A stretch of 64,000 nucleotides of DNA from Anaerolineales bacterium HSG25 (GCA_030377865.1 JAUCGA010000004.1:1-64000); one strand, 5' to 3'. Positions 51,537-60,982 are shown, counted from the stretch's first letter. Translations and numbers: made by a program. The notes: generated by a model not told the origin, from the letters alone.

Positions 51537-51560
51537 TGATTTGCAAGTGAACGATTATTC

Positions 51561-52499
51561 ATGGAGGAGATATTGAATCAACGAACAATAATTTTTGTGG
51601 GCGGGGTGCTCGTTACAGCTTTTTTTGCTTTTTGGTGTGCTTACGCCACAGTGTTCGGCTTTTTGTTGCTAACCAATCGAGCGACTATGCCTAATCAACA
51701 GACGGCGGCTCAATTATTGCCGACCGCCACCTACGCCATGCTCGAATCGGAGCGGCCTGAATCACCGCTGTTAGAGGCAACCGGCATGCCTTTACCCCAA
51801 CCGACCATCGACCCGCTTGACTTAGAAGACACAGAGCCTCAAGCCGATGAAGCCGGTGATGCAGAGGCCGACAGTGACGCAGAGTTGGAAATTTTGAGCC
51901 ACAGTACCTACGTGGATGAGCGGGGACGGCATCATATAGTCGGCGAAATTCGTAACAATAGCGATGTACCGAGCGACTTCGTCGAGGTAATTGCTCAATA
52001 TTATGACGGGGATGAGCTAAAGGGAGCCAACCTAACCTTTACCGATCCTGACTTTATCGCCCCCGGGCAAACCGTACCGTTCGATATTGTGATTTTGCGG
52101 CGAGAGCATTGGGCCAATAATCATGATTATGAGTTGATTGTCAAAGGCTACCCCACCGAGGTGAATATCAAACAGGCCGTGGTCGTTATCAACCAAGACA
52201 GCCGTTTGGAAGAGGGGTTTTTGTATGTTAGTGGTCAGGTCGAAAATAGTAGCTCTGACTGGCATTTAGCCAAGGCGGTCGTAACGCTGTACGACGGCAA
52301 TGGTGAGGTCATCAATTCGCGGTGGGACTATATCGAAAAGGCCATGATTGAACCGGGCGCGGTGGCCTCATTTGAGGTGCGCTTGGAGCATCAGACTGAC
52401 CCAAACAATTTTAACTATCGTATCCATATCGAAGAGGAAGCGGTCAGTCCGCCAGTGGTGATTGATAAAACACCTACCCCGCTTAATGACGAGGGGTAG
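51561..52499 (+). CDS. Membrane-anchored protein with two FxLYD-type domains
   Basis: 312 residues, start ATG with GGAGATATTG nearby. One N-terminal membrane segment (about residues 9-36, TIIFVGGVLVTAFFAFWCAY), an acidic Pro-rich linker (50-105), then two related beta domains: ILSHSTYVDERGRHHIVGEI...NSDVPSDFVEVIAQYYD with IAPGQTVPFDIV, and VINQDSRLEEGFLYVSGQVE...SSDWHLAKAVVTLYD with IEPGAVASFEVRL. This is the FxLYD pattern, found in extracytoplasmic proteins. It lies convergent to the ATPase-nuclease array, with only 25 bp between. Partner unknown. Confidence 0.82.
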   Translation: MEEILNQRTIIFVGGVLVTAFFAFWCAYATVFGFLLLTNRATMPNQQTAAQLLPTATYAMLESERPESPLLEATGMPLPQPTIDPLDLEDTEPQADEAGDAEADSDAELEILSHSTYVDERGRHHIVGEIRNNSDVPSDFVEVIAQYYDGDELKGANLTFTDPDFIAPGQTVPFDIVILRREHWANNHDYELIVKGYPTEVNIKQAVVVINQDSRLEEGFLYVSGQVENSSSDWHLAKAVVTLYDGNGEVINSRWDYIEKAMIEPGAVASFEVRLEHQTDPNNFNYRIHIEEEAVSPPVVIDKTPTPLNDEG

Positions 52500-52524
52500 G
52501 CCCAACTGGTGATGCCCCATTCGC

Positions 52525-54348
52525 TCATTCACTCTTAAACAACGGGATATTATAGTTCCCACCATAGGCTCGGAATATGCCGTTGATTCCGGCATGGTCG
52601 GAGAAGTAGATATCCTCCCGCCCCTCGATGTAGGTCAGCACCTCACCTGTGAAGCCACCCGTGGATACCAGCCATAGTTGGGTCGGAGGCACAGGCATGT
52701 CGGCCTCTGAATATTCCTGCTTGAGGACTTTCACTGCCTGCTCAAACTTCTGCACTTGGGAGAGATTCATCGCTTGTTTGGTGTACTTACATTCACAAGC
52801 CCAAGACAGATGATGCCCAGGTGTCCACCCCACCAAATCAAGCTGATAAGAGGAGGTAGTCGAACCCTTGACCTGTTTGGTATCCACAATCTGAAACAGC
52901 GGCACCTCTACCGTCTGGTCAGGACGACCAAACCAGGCCCCCTTCAACTGCTCATGGTTGAACTTCATCATCGTCACCTGCACCACAACTTCCAAAAAAC
53001 GACCTTTCAGGTTATTAAACCGATTTTGTTCGCTCAGGTCAATATCTTCCAGCTCTTCTAAATCCCGCTTATAGAGATATTTGATGAACCGCATGAGGCA
53101 AATATCGTTGAAAGTATAAAATCTGGCTTCGCTCTGATAGACCAAATCAGCCTGATGGAGCTTTCTGATTTTTTGATCAACGGCTTTTTTGGTCACTTGG
53201 AGCTTGGCCGCAATCGCTTTGGTATCAACTGGCTGATTATTGTATTTGGTGAAGTAATAGATAATCTTTTTGCCCAGTTCCGAGTCATCATCGGCATTGA
53301 TATATCTCCGATTATTATCGAAATGGGTTTGCCAGAAACCGTAGATACTCCCTTTTTCACTCTCATACTGGATAATTCGGTTAATATCTGCCCGACTATT
53401 GAACGCTTTAACCCCTGTATCAGAGGTGCTGAGACAATAGAGGTAATAAGGATGCCCCCCTACTTGAGAACTGGCATACAAGGCGTTTTCGGTAGAAATA
53501 GTGGCATTATCAGTATACAGTTTCAGCAAGGTCTGTAACAGCGTTGCCCCATCTGGAATCGATAACGGTTTGAGGTATCTGAAGTTGAACCGTCCCCCTA
53601 ATGCCCCACCCATCACAGTTTTGAAAATCAGGGTGACGGCTGAACCGGAAACCAGCATGGGGGCTTTGCGACTTTGGGATTGATGACTATAGGAGGCGGT
53701 TAGGTTGATGCCGAGACGATCAGGGTTCTTTTCCCGTTCAGAGCGGATAGAATCTAATCGTTCATCAGGTACATTATGCATATAGAATTTCATATCCTGA
53801 AACTCATCTATAATCACTGCCACTCTGGTTCCTGAAAAAGAACCTAAATCTTCTGGTACCGAAACAAAATCCTCCCAGTGATTTTGGATACTCCCTTGAG
53901 GGTTCTGATAGCGCTTCAGAAACCCCTCAATAAACATCTTGGCTAAATTGACCGCTTTATGGGTTGATGGATAATCGAGTAGCTCTTCTATCTCTATTCG
54001 ATTATCACGATAAAGCATCGGCTCTTGATGGCAATAGGCAATGTATTGCCGGAAAAAAGTAGTAGCATACCGTAATAGAAAATCGCGCAAAGTAACATCT
54101 TCTCGTTTAATGCGGATATAGAACGGAGCCACCCGATACTCCGGCTTAAAAAAGACTGTATTGACCAGTCGGTCTAACAAGACACTCTTGCCCATGCGGC
54201 GCGGGGCCATGATGGCCGTACTCCGTGAGGCCATGCGTTGGATATTTTTGACCCATTTATCCCACTCCCGCAGATTTTCTACTCTGCCAGTAAACTCTTC
54301 ATAAGCTATCATTTCTTCAACAGGTAATATCTTTTCTTCTTCTGTCAT
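52525..54348 (-). CDS. Triplicated ATPase-nuclease, copy 1
   Basis: 607 residues from the ATG at 54348, with TGGAGAAAAATA upstream; the frame extends further but this site decides the start. N-terminal P-loop ATPase: Walker A-like MAPRRMGKS (47-55, first Gly replaced by Ala), Walker B RVAVIIDEFQDM (175-186). Then GSAVTLIFKTVMGGALGGRF, GGHPYYLYCLST (sensor/lid), a winged helix (about 365-412, TKAIAAKLQVTKKAVDQKIR) and a PD-(D/E)XK nuclease: Glu453, Asp504 in YQLDLVGW, Glu519 and Lys521 in CECKYTKQ. Architecture as in ATPase_2/DUF234-type proteins. Residues about 107-222 differ from the other copies; the rest is nearly identical. Last of three tandem minus-strand genes. Confidence 0.85.
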   Translation of the reverse strand: MTEEEKILPVEEMIAYEEFTGRVENLREWDKWVKNIQRMASRSTAIMAPRRMGKSVLLDRLVNTVFFKPEYRVAPFYIRIKREDVTLRDFLLRYATTFFRQYIAYCHQEPMLYRDNRIEIEELLDYPSTHKAVNLAKMFIEGFLKRYQNPQGSIQNHWEDFVSVPEDLGSFSGTRVAVIIDEFQDMKFYMHNVPDERLDSIRSEREKNPDRLGINLTASYSHQSQSRKAPMLVSGSAVTLIFKTVMGGALGGRFNFRYLKPLSIPDGATLLQTLLKLYTDNATISTENALYASSQVGGHPYYLYCLSTSDTGVKAFNSRADINRIIQYESEKGSIYGFWQTHFDNNRRYINADDDSELGKKIIYYFTKYNNQPVDTKAIAAKLQVTKKAVDQKIRKLHQADLVYQSEARFYTFNDICLMRFIKYLYKRDLEELEDIDLSEQNRFNNLKGRFLEVVVQVTMMKFNHEQLKGAWFGRPDQTVEVPLFQIVDTKQVKGSTTSSYQLDLVGWTPGHHLSWACECKYTKQAMNLSQVQKFEQAVKVLKQEYSEADMPVPPTQLWLVSTGGFTGEVLTYIEGREDIYFSDHAGINGIFRAYGGNYNIPLFKSE

Positions 54349-54638
54349 TATTTTTCTCCATTTGATTATTTTGATTAACGGCATGCTGGTTATGTTAGAT
54401 TACAACCCCATGATTTGCTCTGTGAAACATCTCCGAGGAAAACTACATACCTCGGAGGAGATAAGTCCGCACCTGTGTGCCCACTCCGCCAAAGACAAAC
54501 ACCGTGCCGGAGACATCTCCGGTACGAGTAAACAGAAACAGAGTTTCTAAGACAATGGCGTTCCCAATCTGGAGATTGGGAACGAGAACACAAAATTCGC
54601 TATTCGCCCAGCGCGAAGCCTCCCTGTAGAGGGATGAG
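54349..54638 (-). repeat. Array spacer 1 (290 bp), nearly identical to spacer 2
   Basis: Contains the copy-1 ribosome site, the hairpin CTCCGAGG...CCTCGGAGG (about 54430-54460), GGAGACATCTCC, GAAACAGAGTTTCT and the GTTCCCAATCTGGAG repeat. The same sequence recurs at 56469-56758, so the duplicated unit includes spacer and gene. Confidence 0.85.
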
Positions 54639-56468
54639 CTATTCGCTCTTAAACAATGGGATATTATAATTCCCACCATAAGCTCGGAATATACCGTTGA
54701 TTCCGGCATGATCGGAGAAGTAGATATCCTCTCGCCCCTCGATGTAGGTCAACACCTCACCTGTGAAGCCCCCCGTCGATACCAGCCATAGTTGGGTCGG
54801 AGGCACAGGCATGTCGGCCTCTGAATACTCCTGCTTGAGGACTTTCACCGCCTGCTCAAACTTCTGCACTTGGGAGAGGTTCATCGCTTGTTTGGTGTAC
54901 TTACATTCACAAGCCCAAGACAGATGATGTCCAGGTGTCCACCCCACCAAATCAAGCTGATAAGAGGAGGTAGTCGAACCCTTGACCTGTTTGGTATCCA
55001 CAATCTGAAACAGCGGCACCTCTACAGTCTGGTCAGGACGACCAAACCAGGCCCCCTTCAACGGCTCATGGTTGAACTTCATCATCGTCACCTGTACCAC
55101 AACTTCCAAAAAACGGCCTTTTAGGTTATTAAACCGATTTTGTTCGCTCAGGTCAATATCTTCCAGCTCTTCTAAATCCCGTTTATAGAGATATTTGATG
55201 AACCGCATGAGGCAAATATCGTTGAAAGTATAAAATCTGGCTTCGCTCTGATAGACCAAATCCGCCTGATGGAGCTTTCTGATTTTTTGATCAACGGCTT
55301 TTTTGGTCACTTGGAGTTTGGCCGCAATCGCTTTGGTATCAACTGGCTGATTGTTGTATTTTGTGAAGTAATAGATGATCTTTTTACCCAATTCCGAGTC
55401 ATCATCGGCATTGATATATCTCCGATTATTATCGAAATGGGTTTGCCAGAAACCGTAGATACTCCCTTTTTCACTCTCATACTGGATAATTCGGTTAATA
55501 TCTGCCCGACTATTGAACGCTTTAACCCCTGCATCAGAGGTGCTGAGACAATAGAGGTAATAAGGATGCCCCCCTACTTGAGAACTGGCATACAAGGCGT
55601 TTTCGGTAGAGATGGTGGCATTATCAGTATACAGTTTTAGCAAGGTCTGTAACAGTGTTGCCCCATCTGGAATCGATAACGGTTTGAGGTATCTGAAGTT
55701 GAACCGTCCACCCAATGCCCCACCCATCACAGTTTTGAAAATCAAGGTGACGGCTGAACCGGAAACCAGCATGGGGGCTTTGCGACTTTGGGATAGGTGG
55801 CTGTAGGTGGCGGTCAGATTGACACTGCCACCATAATCAGGGTCCTTTTTTCGTTCGGTATGGACATGCTTCAACCGCTCCTCCGTTGCATTATGCATAT
55901 AGAACTTCATATCCTGAAACTCGTCTATAATCACCGCTACTCTAGTTCCTGAAAAAGAACCTAAATCCTCTGGCATTGAAATAAAGTCATCCCAATGAAG
56001 ATGGGCATCCTCTGGCCCTTCTTTTTCGTAGCGGTCCAGAAATTCTTGGATAAACTCTTGGGCCATCTTAACTGCCTTATGATCAGCCGGATAATCTAAT
56101 AGCTTTTCCAATTTGAATTGCTGCCGCCGATACAACAAGGGGTCTTGCAAACAATAGGCGATATATTGTCGAAAAAAGGTGGTAGCATACCGTAGTAGAA
56201 AACTACGCAAAGTGACATCTTCTCGTTTAATGCGGATATAGAACGGAGCCACCCGATACTCCGGCTTAAAAAAGACGGTGTTGACCAGTCGGTCTAACAA
56301 AACACTCTTGCCCATGCGGCGCGGGGCCATGATGGCTGTACTTCGTGAGGCCATGCGTTGGATATTTTTGACCCATTTATCCCACTCCCGCAGATTTTCT
56401 ACTCTGCCAGTAAACTCTTCATAAGCTATCATTTCTTCAACAGGTAATATCTTTTCTTCTTCTGTCAT
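54639..56468 (-). CDS. Triplicated ATPase-nuclease, copy 2
   Basis: 609 residues from the ATG at 56468 (same ribosome site as copy 1). Same domain order, with Walker A MAPRRMGKS, IIDEFQDM, winged helix and the intact nuclease triad (YQLDLVGW, CECKYTKQ). It is the most divergent copy in the block of residues about 107-224: LQDPLLYRRQQFKLEKLLDY, KEGPEDAHLHWDDFISMPED and TEERLKHVHTERKKDPDYGG replace the forms of copies 1 and 3, with two extra residues. Before and after this block it is close to identical to both. It also has RSFLLRYATT where the others have RDFLLRYATT. Confidence 0.85.
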   Translation of the reverse strand: MTEEEKILPVEEMIAYEEFTGRVENLREWDKWVKNIQRMASRSTAIMAPRRMGKSVLLDRLVNTVFFKPEYRVAPFYIRIKREDVTLRSFLLRYATTFFRQYIAYCLQDPLLYRRQQFKLEKLLDYPADHKAVKMAQEFIQEFLDRYEKEGPEDAHLHWDDFISMPEDLGSFSGTRVAVIIDEFQDMKFYMHNATEERLKHVHTERKKDPDYGGSVNLTATYSHLSQSRKAPMLVSGSAVTLIFKTVMGGALGGRFNFRYLKPLSIPDGATLLQTLLKLYTDNATISTENALYASSQVGGHPYYLYCLSTSDAGVKAFNSRADINRIIQYESEKGSIYGFWQTHFDNNRRYINADDDSELGKKIIYYFTKYNNQPVDTKAIAAKLQVTKKAVDQKIRKLHQADLVYQSEARFYTFNDICLMRFIKYLYKRDLEELEDIDLSEQNRFNNLKGRFLEVVVQVTMMKFNHEPLKGAWFGRPDQTVEVPLFQIVDTKQVKGSTTSSYQLDLVGWTPGHHLSWACECKYTKQAMNLSQVQKFEQAVKVLKQEYSEADMPVPPTQLWLVSTGGFTGEVLTYIEGREDIYFSDHAGINGIFRAYGGNYNIPLFKSE

Positions 56469-56758
56469 TATTTTTCTCCATTTGATTATTTTGATTAACG
56501 GCATGCTGGTTATGTTAGATTACAACCCCATGATTTGCTCTGTGAAACATCTCCGAGGAAAACTACATACCTCGGAGGAGATAAGTCCGCACCTGTGTGC
56601 CCACTCCGCCAAAGACAAACACCGTGCCGGAGACATCTCCGGTACGAGTAAACAGAAACAGAGTTTCTAAGACAATGGCGTTCCCAATCTGGAGATTGGG
56701 AACGAGAACACAAAATTCGCTATTCGCCCAGCGCGAAGCCTCCCTGTAGAGGGATGAG
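56469..56758 (-). repeat. Array spacer 2 (290 bp)
   Basis: Same length and almost the same sequence as 54349-54638, with the same hairpins and the GTTCCCAATCTGGAG repeat. Confidence 0.85.
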
Positions 56759-58582
56759 CTATTCACTCTTAAACAATGGGATATTATAATTCCCACCATA
56801 AGCTCGGAATATACCGTTGATTCCGGCATGATCGGAGAAGTAGATATCCTCTCGCCCCTCAATGTAGGTCAATACCTCACTTGTGAAGCCACCCGTCGAT
56901 ACCAGCCATAGTTGGGTCGGAGGCACAGGCATGTTGGCCTCTGAATACTCCTGCTTGAGGACTTTCACCGCCTGCTCAAACTTCTGCACTTGGGAGAGGT
57001 TCATCGCTTGTTTGGTGTACTTACATTCACAAACCCAGGACAGATGATGCCCAGGTGTCCACCCCACCAAATCAAGCTGATAAGAGGAGGTAGTCGAACC
57101 CTTGACCTGTTTGGTATCCACAATCTGAAACAGCGGCACCTCTACCGTCTGGTCAGGACGACCAAACCAACTCCCCTTCAACGGCTCATGATTGAACTTC
57201 ATCATCGTCACCTGCACCACAACTTCCAAAAAACGGCCTTTCAGGTTATTAAACCGATTTTGTTCGCTCAAGTCAATATCTTCCAGCTCTTCTAAATCCC
57301 GTTTATAGAGATATTTGATGAACCGCATGAGGCAAATATCGTTGAAAGTATAAAATCTGGCTTCGCTCTGATAGACCAAATCCGCCTGATGGAGCTTTCT
57401 GATTTTTTGGTCAACGGCTTTTTTGGTCACTTGGAGCTTGGCCGCAATCGCTTTGGTATCAACCGGCTGATTATTGTATTTGGTGAAGTAATAGATGATC
57501 TTTTTACCCAGTTCCGAGTCATCATCGGCATTGATATATCTCCGATTATTATCAAAATGGGTTTGCCAGAAACCGTAGATACTCCCTTTTTCACTCTCAT
57601 ACTGGATAATTCGGTTAATATCTGCCCGACTATTGAACGCTTTAACCCCTGCATCAGAGGTGCTGAGACAATAGAGGTAATAAGGATGCCCCCCTACTTG
57701 AGAACTGGCATACAAGGCGTTTTCGGTAGAAATAGTGGCATTATCAGTATACAGTTTCAGCAAGGTCTGTAACAGCGTTGCCCCATCTGGAATCGATAAC
57801 GGTTTGAGGTATCTGAAGTTGAACCGTCCCCCTAATGCCCCACCCATCACAGTTTTGAAAATCAGGGTGACGGCTGAACCGGAAACCAGCATGGGGGCTT
57901 TGCGACTTTGGGATTGATGACTGTAGGTGGCGGTTAGGTTGATGCCCCCATAGTCGGGGTCATTTTTTCGTTCTGCATAGACATGCTCCAACCGTTCCTC
58001 AGGTACATTATGCATATAGAACTTCATATCCTGAAACTCGTCTATAATGACTGCTACTCTCGTTCCAGAGTATGAACCTAATCGTTCCGGCACTTCAATA
58101 AAATCATCCCACTGATTTCGAATACTACCTTGTGGTTTTTGATAGCGATTCAGAAACCCGTCAATAAACTTCTTGGCTAAATCGACCGCTTTATGGGTCG
58201 ATGGGTAGTCAAGTAGCTGTTCTATCTCTACAGTACCATCATGATAGAATATCGGATCTTGATGGCAATAGGCGATATATTGCCGAAAAAAGGTGGTGGC
58301 ATACCGTAGTAGAAAATCACGCAAAGTAACATCTTCTCGTTTAATGCGGATATAGAACGGAGCCACCCGATATTCTGGCTTAAAAAAGACTGTATTGACC
58401 AGTCGGTCTAACAAGACACTCTTACCCATGCGGCGCGGGGCCATGATGGCTGTACTTCGTGAGGCCATGCGTTGGATATTTTTGACCCATTTATCCCACT
58501 CCCGCAGATTTTCTACTCGGCCAGTAAACTCTTCATAAGCTATCATTTCTTCAACAGGTAATATCTTTTCTTCTTCTGTCAT
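56759..58582 (-). CDS. Triplicated ATPase-nuclease, copy 3 (promoter-proximal)
   Basis: 607 residues from the ATG at 58582, again with GGAGAAAAATA upstream; the open frame continues for 50 codons through repeat J but that is not protein-like. ATPase, winged helix and PD-(D/E)XK nuclease as in copies 1 and 2 (YQLDLVGW, VCECKYTKQ, with Ala to Val before the Cys). Its variable block (HQDPIFYHDGTVEIEQLLDY, PQGSIRNQWDDFIEVPERLG, EERLEHVYAERKNDPDYGG) is a relative of copy 1 in the first half and of copy 2 near the end, which suggests recombination. A likely operon head: the upstream spacer is unrelated to the array spacers. Confidence 0.85.
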   Translation of the reverse strand: MTEEEKILPVEEMIAYEEFTGRVENLREWDKWVKNIQRMASRSTAIMAPRRMGKSVLLDRLVNTVFFKPEYRVAPFYIRIKREDVTLRDFLLRYATTFFRQYIAYCHQDPIFYHDGTVEIEQLLDYPSTHKAVDLAKKFIDGFLNRYQKPQGSIRNQWDDFIEVPERLGSYSGTRVAVIIDEFQDMKFYMHNVPEERLEHVYAERKNDPDYGGINLTATYSHQSQSRKAPMLVSGSAVTLIFKTVMGGALGGRFNFRYLKPLSIPDGATLLQTLLKLYTDNATISTENALYASSQVGGHPYYLYCLSTSDAGVKAFNSRADINRIIQYESEKGSIYGFWQTHFDNNRRYINADDDSELGKKIIYYFTKYNNQPVDTKAIAAKLQVTKKAVDQKIRKLHQADLVYQSEARFYTFNDICLMRFIKYLYKRDLEELEDIDLSEQNRFNNLKGRFLEVVVQVTMMKFNHEPLKGSWFGRPDQTVEVPLFQIVDTKQVKGSTTSSYQLDLVGWTPGHHLSWVCECKYTKQAMNLSQVQKFEQAVKVLKQEYSEANMPVPPTQLWLVSTGGFTSEVLTYIEGREDIYFSDHAGINGIFRAYGGNYNIPLFKSE

Positions 58583-58724
58583 TATTTTTCTCCATTTGAT
58601 TAACGGAACTCTGGCTTCTAGCCGGAGTTCCAATTTTATTTGCTCGTTGACAGGATTTTTTGCTTTTAATCTTGTTAATTCTGTTCTTGTTACCCGACAG
58701 ACTGGTTTAGGAAAGGCTAAAAAC

Positions 58725-58960
58725 GATAACACAGAGATTCACGGAGACTCACAGAGCTTCACAGAGGAAAAAATAAATCTCTTTTTAAAAAAACTTTGTA
58801 GTGATCAGCCTGATGTTGAAAATGGAGTGCAACGGGTTTAGCTGTTGCCAAAAGCAATGGCTGAACCCATTGCACTCCAACATCATCTTGACCACCACAC
58901 TTTTTAAAAAACTCTGTGAATCTCTGTGTCCTTCTGTGAATCTCCGTGTTAATTAGTTTA
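58725..58960. repeat. CACAGAG palindrome (family L), split by family H
   Basis: AACACAGAGATTCACGGAGA on the left and TCTCTGTGTCCTTCTGTG plus AATCTCCGTGTTAA on the right are inverted partners. CTGGTTTAGG / TTAGTTTAGG-type outer arms extend the symmetry. Confidence 0.75.
58798..58898 (-). mobile_element. Family H miniature element, copy 2 (101 bp)
   Basis: Ends GTAGTGATCAGCCTGATG and CATCTTGACCACCAC; hairpin GGAGTGCAACGGGTTTAGC/GCTGAACCCATTGCACTCC. Same length as copy 1. Flanks CTTTTTAAAAAAACTTT and CTTTTTAAAAAACTCT are near-identical direct repeats of about 17 bp. Confidence 0.85.
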
Positions 58961-59039
58961 GGCTAAAAATTTTTGTCGGGTAGTAAGATTCTATTAATCC
59001 TGTCAGATATTATTCTACAATTAGCCTAAACTAAACTTT

Positions 59040-60263
59040 TTATCGGGTAATAAGTCCGACTTGTAACAAATAACCTTCCTTTTCTAACGCCCGTTTAAGT
59101 AACGCAATATGGGCATGCCCCTTGGTTTCAGAGGTAATCGCCACATCAACATAGCCAAACGGAGTGGTCGGGTAAAATCGATGGTGGCTAACCTCTAACA
59201 CGTTGGCTTGTGTTTGACGGAACACGCGCAACACCTCGACCAGCACCCCCGGCTGGTCGGGGACGCGGACGGTCAACTCGACCACGCGCCCCGTTACTGC
59301 CAATCCTCGACTGATGATCTTATCGAGGACATTTACGTCAATATTGCCCCCCGAAATGATTAGCAGTACCGTTTGGTCGGCAAAACGAGTTGGGTCAACA
59401 GCCAGCGCGGCCAGTGGTACGGCTCCGGCTCCCTCAACCACCAATTTTTCTGTCTCCAACAACTCCAACACCGCTTGAGCAATCTGGTCTTCGCCAACGG
59501 TAATCAAATCATCCACATACCGATCAACCAACTCGTAAGTTAGCTGGCCTACCTTTTTGACCGCGATTCCATCGGCCAGCGAATAACCTCGTGGCAGTTT
59601 TACCGGCTGACGATACTCCAATGCCTCTCTCATCGAGGCGCACTGCATCGGTTCAATTCCAATAATGTTGATGGTCGGTTTGACTGCTTTGAGATAGGCC
59701 GCAATTCCGCCGATTAAACCTCCACCGCCGACCGGACACAGCACCGTGTCGATGTCGGATCCCCAAGCATGGTTCATAACCTCTAGGGCGATGGTACCTT
59801 GCCCCGCGGCCACAAACGGGTCATCAAAAGCCGGAATAAAGGTCAGATTCTCATCCGCCGCAATCTTAGTCGCTAACTCAAACGCATCGTCGTAAGTGTC
59901 GCCATGCAAAATCGTCTCGGCCCCATAGTTCTGAGTCGCCATCACCTTCGTCAACGGGGTGCCGATGGGCATCACCACTTTAGAGTTAATCCCCAATCGA
60001 GTGGCATTGTATGCCAATCCTTGGGCATGATTCCCTGCCGACGCGGCGATTACACCATGCCCTTGCTCCGCAGTAGACAAGTTGAGCAGTTTGTTTAAGG
60101 CTCCCCGTTCCTTAAATGAGCCAGTCAGTTGCCGATTCTCCAATTTTAGTAACAGTTTACAGCCATACTTTTGACCTAATCGAGGTGACCGTGTTAGTGG
60201 TGTGGCTGGTATCTGGTCTCGAATAGTTTGGTAGGCTGTTTCGATATCCTGTTTCGTAATCAT
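59040..60263 (-). CDS. ilvA: Threonine ammonia-lyase with ACT domain
   Basis: 407 residues from the ATG at 60263, just after AAGGAGAG; the longer frame to 60287 includes this site. A PLP enzyme deaminating threonine to 2-oxobutanoate, the first step to isoleucine. PLP Lys in RQLTGSFKERGALNKLL, phosphate loop GGGGLIGGIAAYL, and AASAGNHAQGLAYNA. The C-terminal ACT domain (about 330-407, VVELTVRVPDQPGVLVEVLR) suggests allosteric control. At 407 residues with one ACT domain it is the short form like the Bacillus/Corynebacterium-related or TdcB-plus-ACT type, not the 514-residue enterobacterial IlvA. Whether it is biosynthetic or catabolic is inferred. Confidence 0.92.
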   Translation of the reverse strand: MITKQDIETAYQTIRDQIPATPLTRSPRLGQKYGCKLLLKLENRQLTGSFKERGALNKLLNLSTAEQGHGVIAASAGNHAQGLAYNATRLGINSKVVMPIGTPLTKVMATQNYGAETILHGDTYDDAFELATKIAADENLTFIPAFDDPFVAAGQGTIALEVMNHAWGSDIDTVLCPVGGGGLIGGIAAYLKAVKPTINIIGIEPMQCASMREALEYRQPVKLPRGYSLADGIAVKKVGQLTYELVDRYVDDLITVGEDQIAQAVLELLETEKLVVEGAGAVPLAALAVDPTRFADQTVLLIISGGNIDVNVLDKIISRGLAVTGRVVELTVRVPDQPGVLVEVLRVFRQTQANVLEVSHHRFYPTTPFGYVDVAITSETKGHAHIALLKRALEKEGYLLQVGLITR

Positions 60264-60495
60264 TACTCTCCTTGATGATGACCCCAAAATTTTAATACCC
60301 GTTGCAGTATTATAGATGATTCAACCATAGCGAGAAAACGCCCCATATCATCTTGTCTGCTCGACCCAACTTGCTTTACCCTCGACCAGATTTATAATAG
60401 GCTCATATTCTTAATGGGGTTAGGATTTGTAGGTTGGTTAAGAATAGGGATTATAACCAAAGAACCAATCGACAAATATTAACCCATCCGACACT

Positions 60496-60882
60496 ATGTT
60501 CAAAACACCTTTATGGCGAATTTTATTTGGTACTCTATTTGGCGCAATGGCCGGAATGAGCATGACCATGACCGTCTTTCCTTATGCCACTATATGGCTT
60601 ACAGCCAGCGAATCATACAATCTAATTACCCTTGCTAATCTGATAATTCCTATTGTGTTCATTTGGATGATTGGCGGTGCGCTAACTGCTTGGCTTGCCC
60701 AAGCTCGTATGGGTATCGTCATTCTTGGCTTTTGTGGAGTTGTATCCGGTATTGTTTTGGGATTGTTAGTTGGAGACGACACAACCTCGTTGCTCTTGGC
60801 GGGAGTTGTTTCTGGTTTATTATATGGCACAATCGGCGGTGGAATCATCGGATACGCCTTTTCTAATCTTATGAAAGAGTGA
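60496..60882 (+). CDS. Small Gly-rich four-span membrane protein
   Basis: 128 residues with four hydrophobic segments: about 8-32, 42-66, 72-92 and 98-124 (LFGTLFGAMAGMSMTMTVFP; LANLIIPIVFIWMIGGALTA; GIVILGFCGVVSGIVLGLLV; LLAGVVSGLLYGTIGGGIIG). GxxxG-type packing motifs are abundant. No family recognised. The TGA stop is followed directly by the TA target of a family D element, which separates it from the next gene. No clear ribosome site upstream of the ATG, so the start is provisional. Confidence 0.65.
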   Translation: MFKTPLWRILFGTLFGAMAGMSMTMTVFPYATIWLTASESYNLITLANLIIPIVFIWMIGGALTAWLAQARMGIVILGFCGVVSGIVLGLLVGDDTTSLLLAGVVSGLLYGTIGGGIIGYAFSNLMKE

Positions 60883-60884
60883 TA

Positions 60885-60982
60885 CAGTCTTTCAGATAAT
60901 GATTTTCAATTCAAGACCAATCTTCCCGCAAGTTCAAAACTTGCGGGAAGGTAACAACTGAAAATGTTTATCTGAACATCTA
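60885..60982 (+). mobile_element. Family D miniature element, copy 2 (98 bp, TA-flanked)
   Basis: CAGTCTTTCAGATAATG to TTATCTGAACATCTA, with TA at 60883-60884 and 60983-60984. It fills the whole gap between two genes: the upstream stop ends at 60882 and the next start is at 60990. Confidence 0.88.

Larger units (their letters stand above)
58583..59039. other. Spacer with repeats J and L, interrupted by family H
   Basis: No gene supported. An inverted J segment (about 58640-58700), a CACAGAG palindrome (58725-58797 and 58899-58960) split by family H (58798-58898), then an inverted GTCGGGTA segment to 59035. Confidence 0.7.

Noticed and set aside
58583-58732. N-terminal 50-residue extension of ATPase-nuclease copy 3
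   Set aside because: Upstream of the ribosome site shared with copies 1 and 2, and encoded by repeat J sequence.
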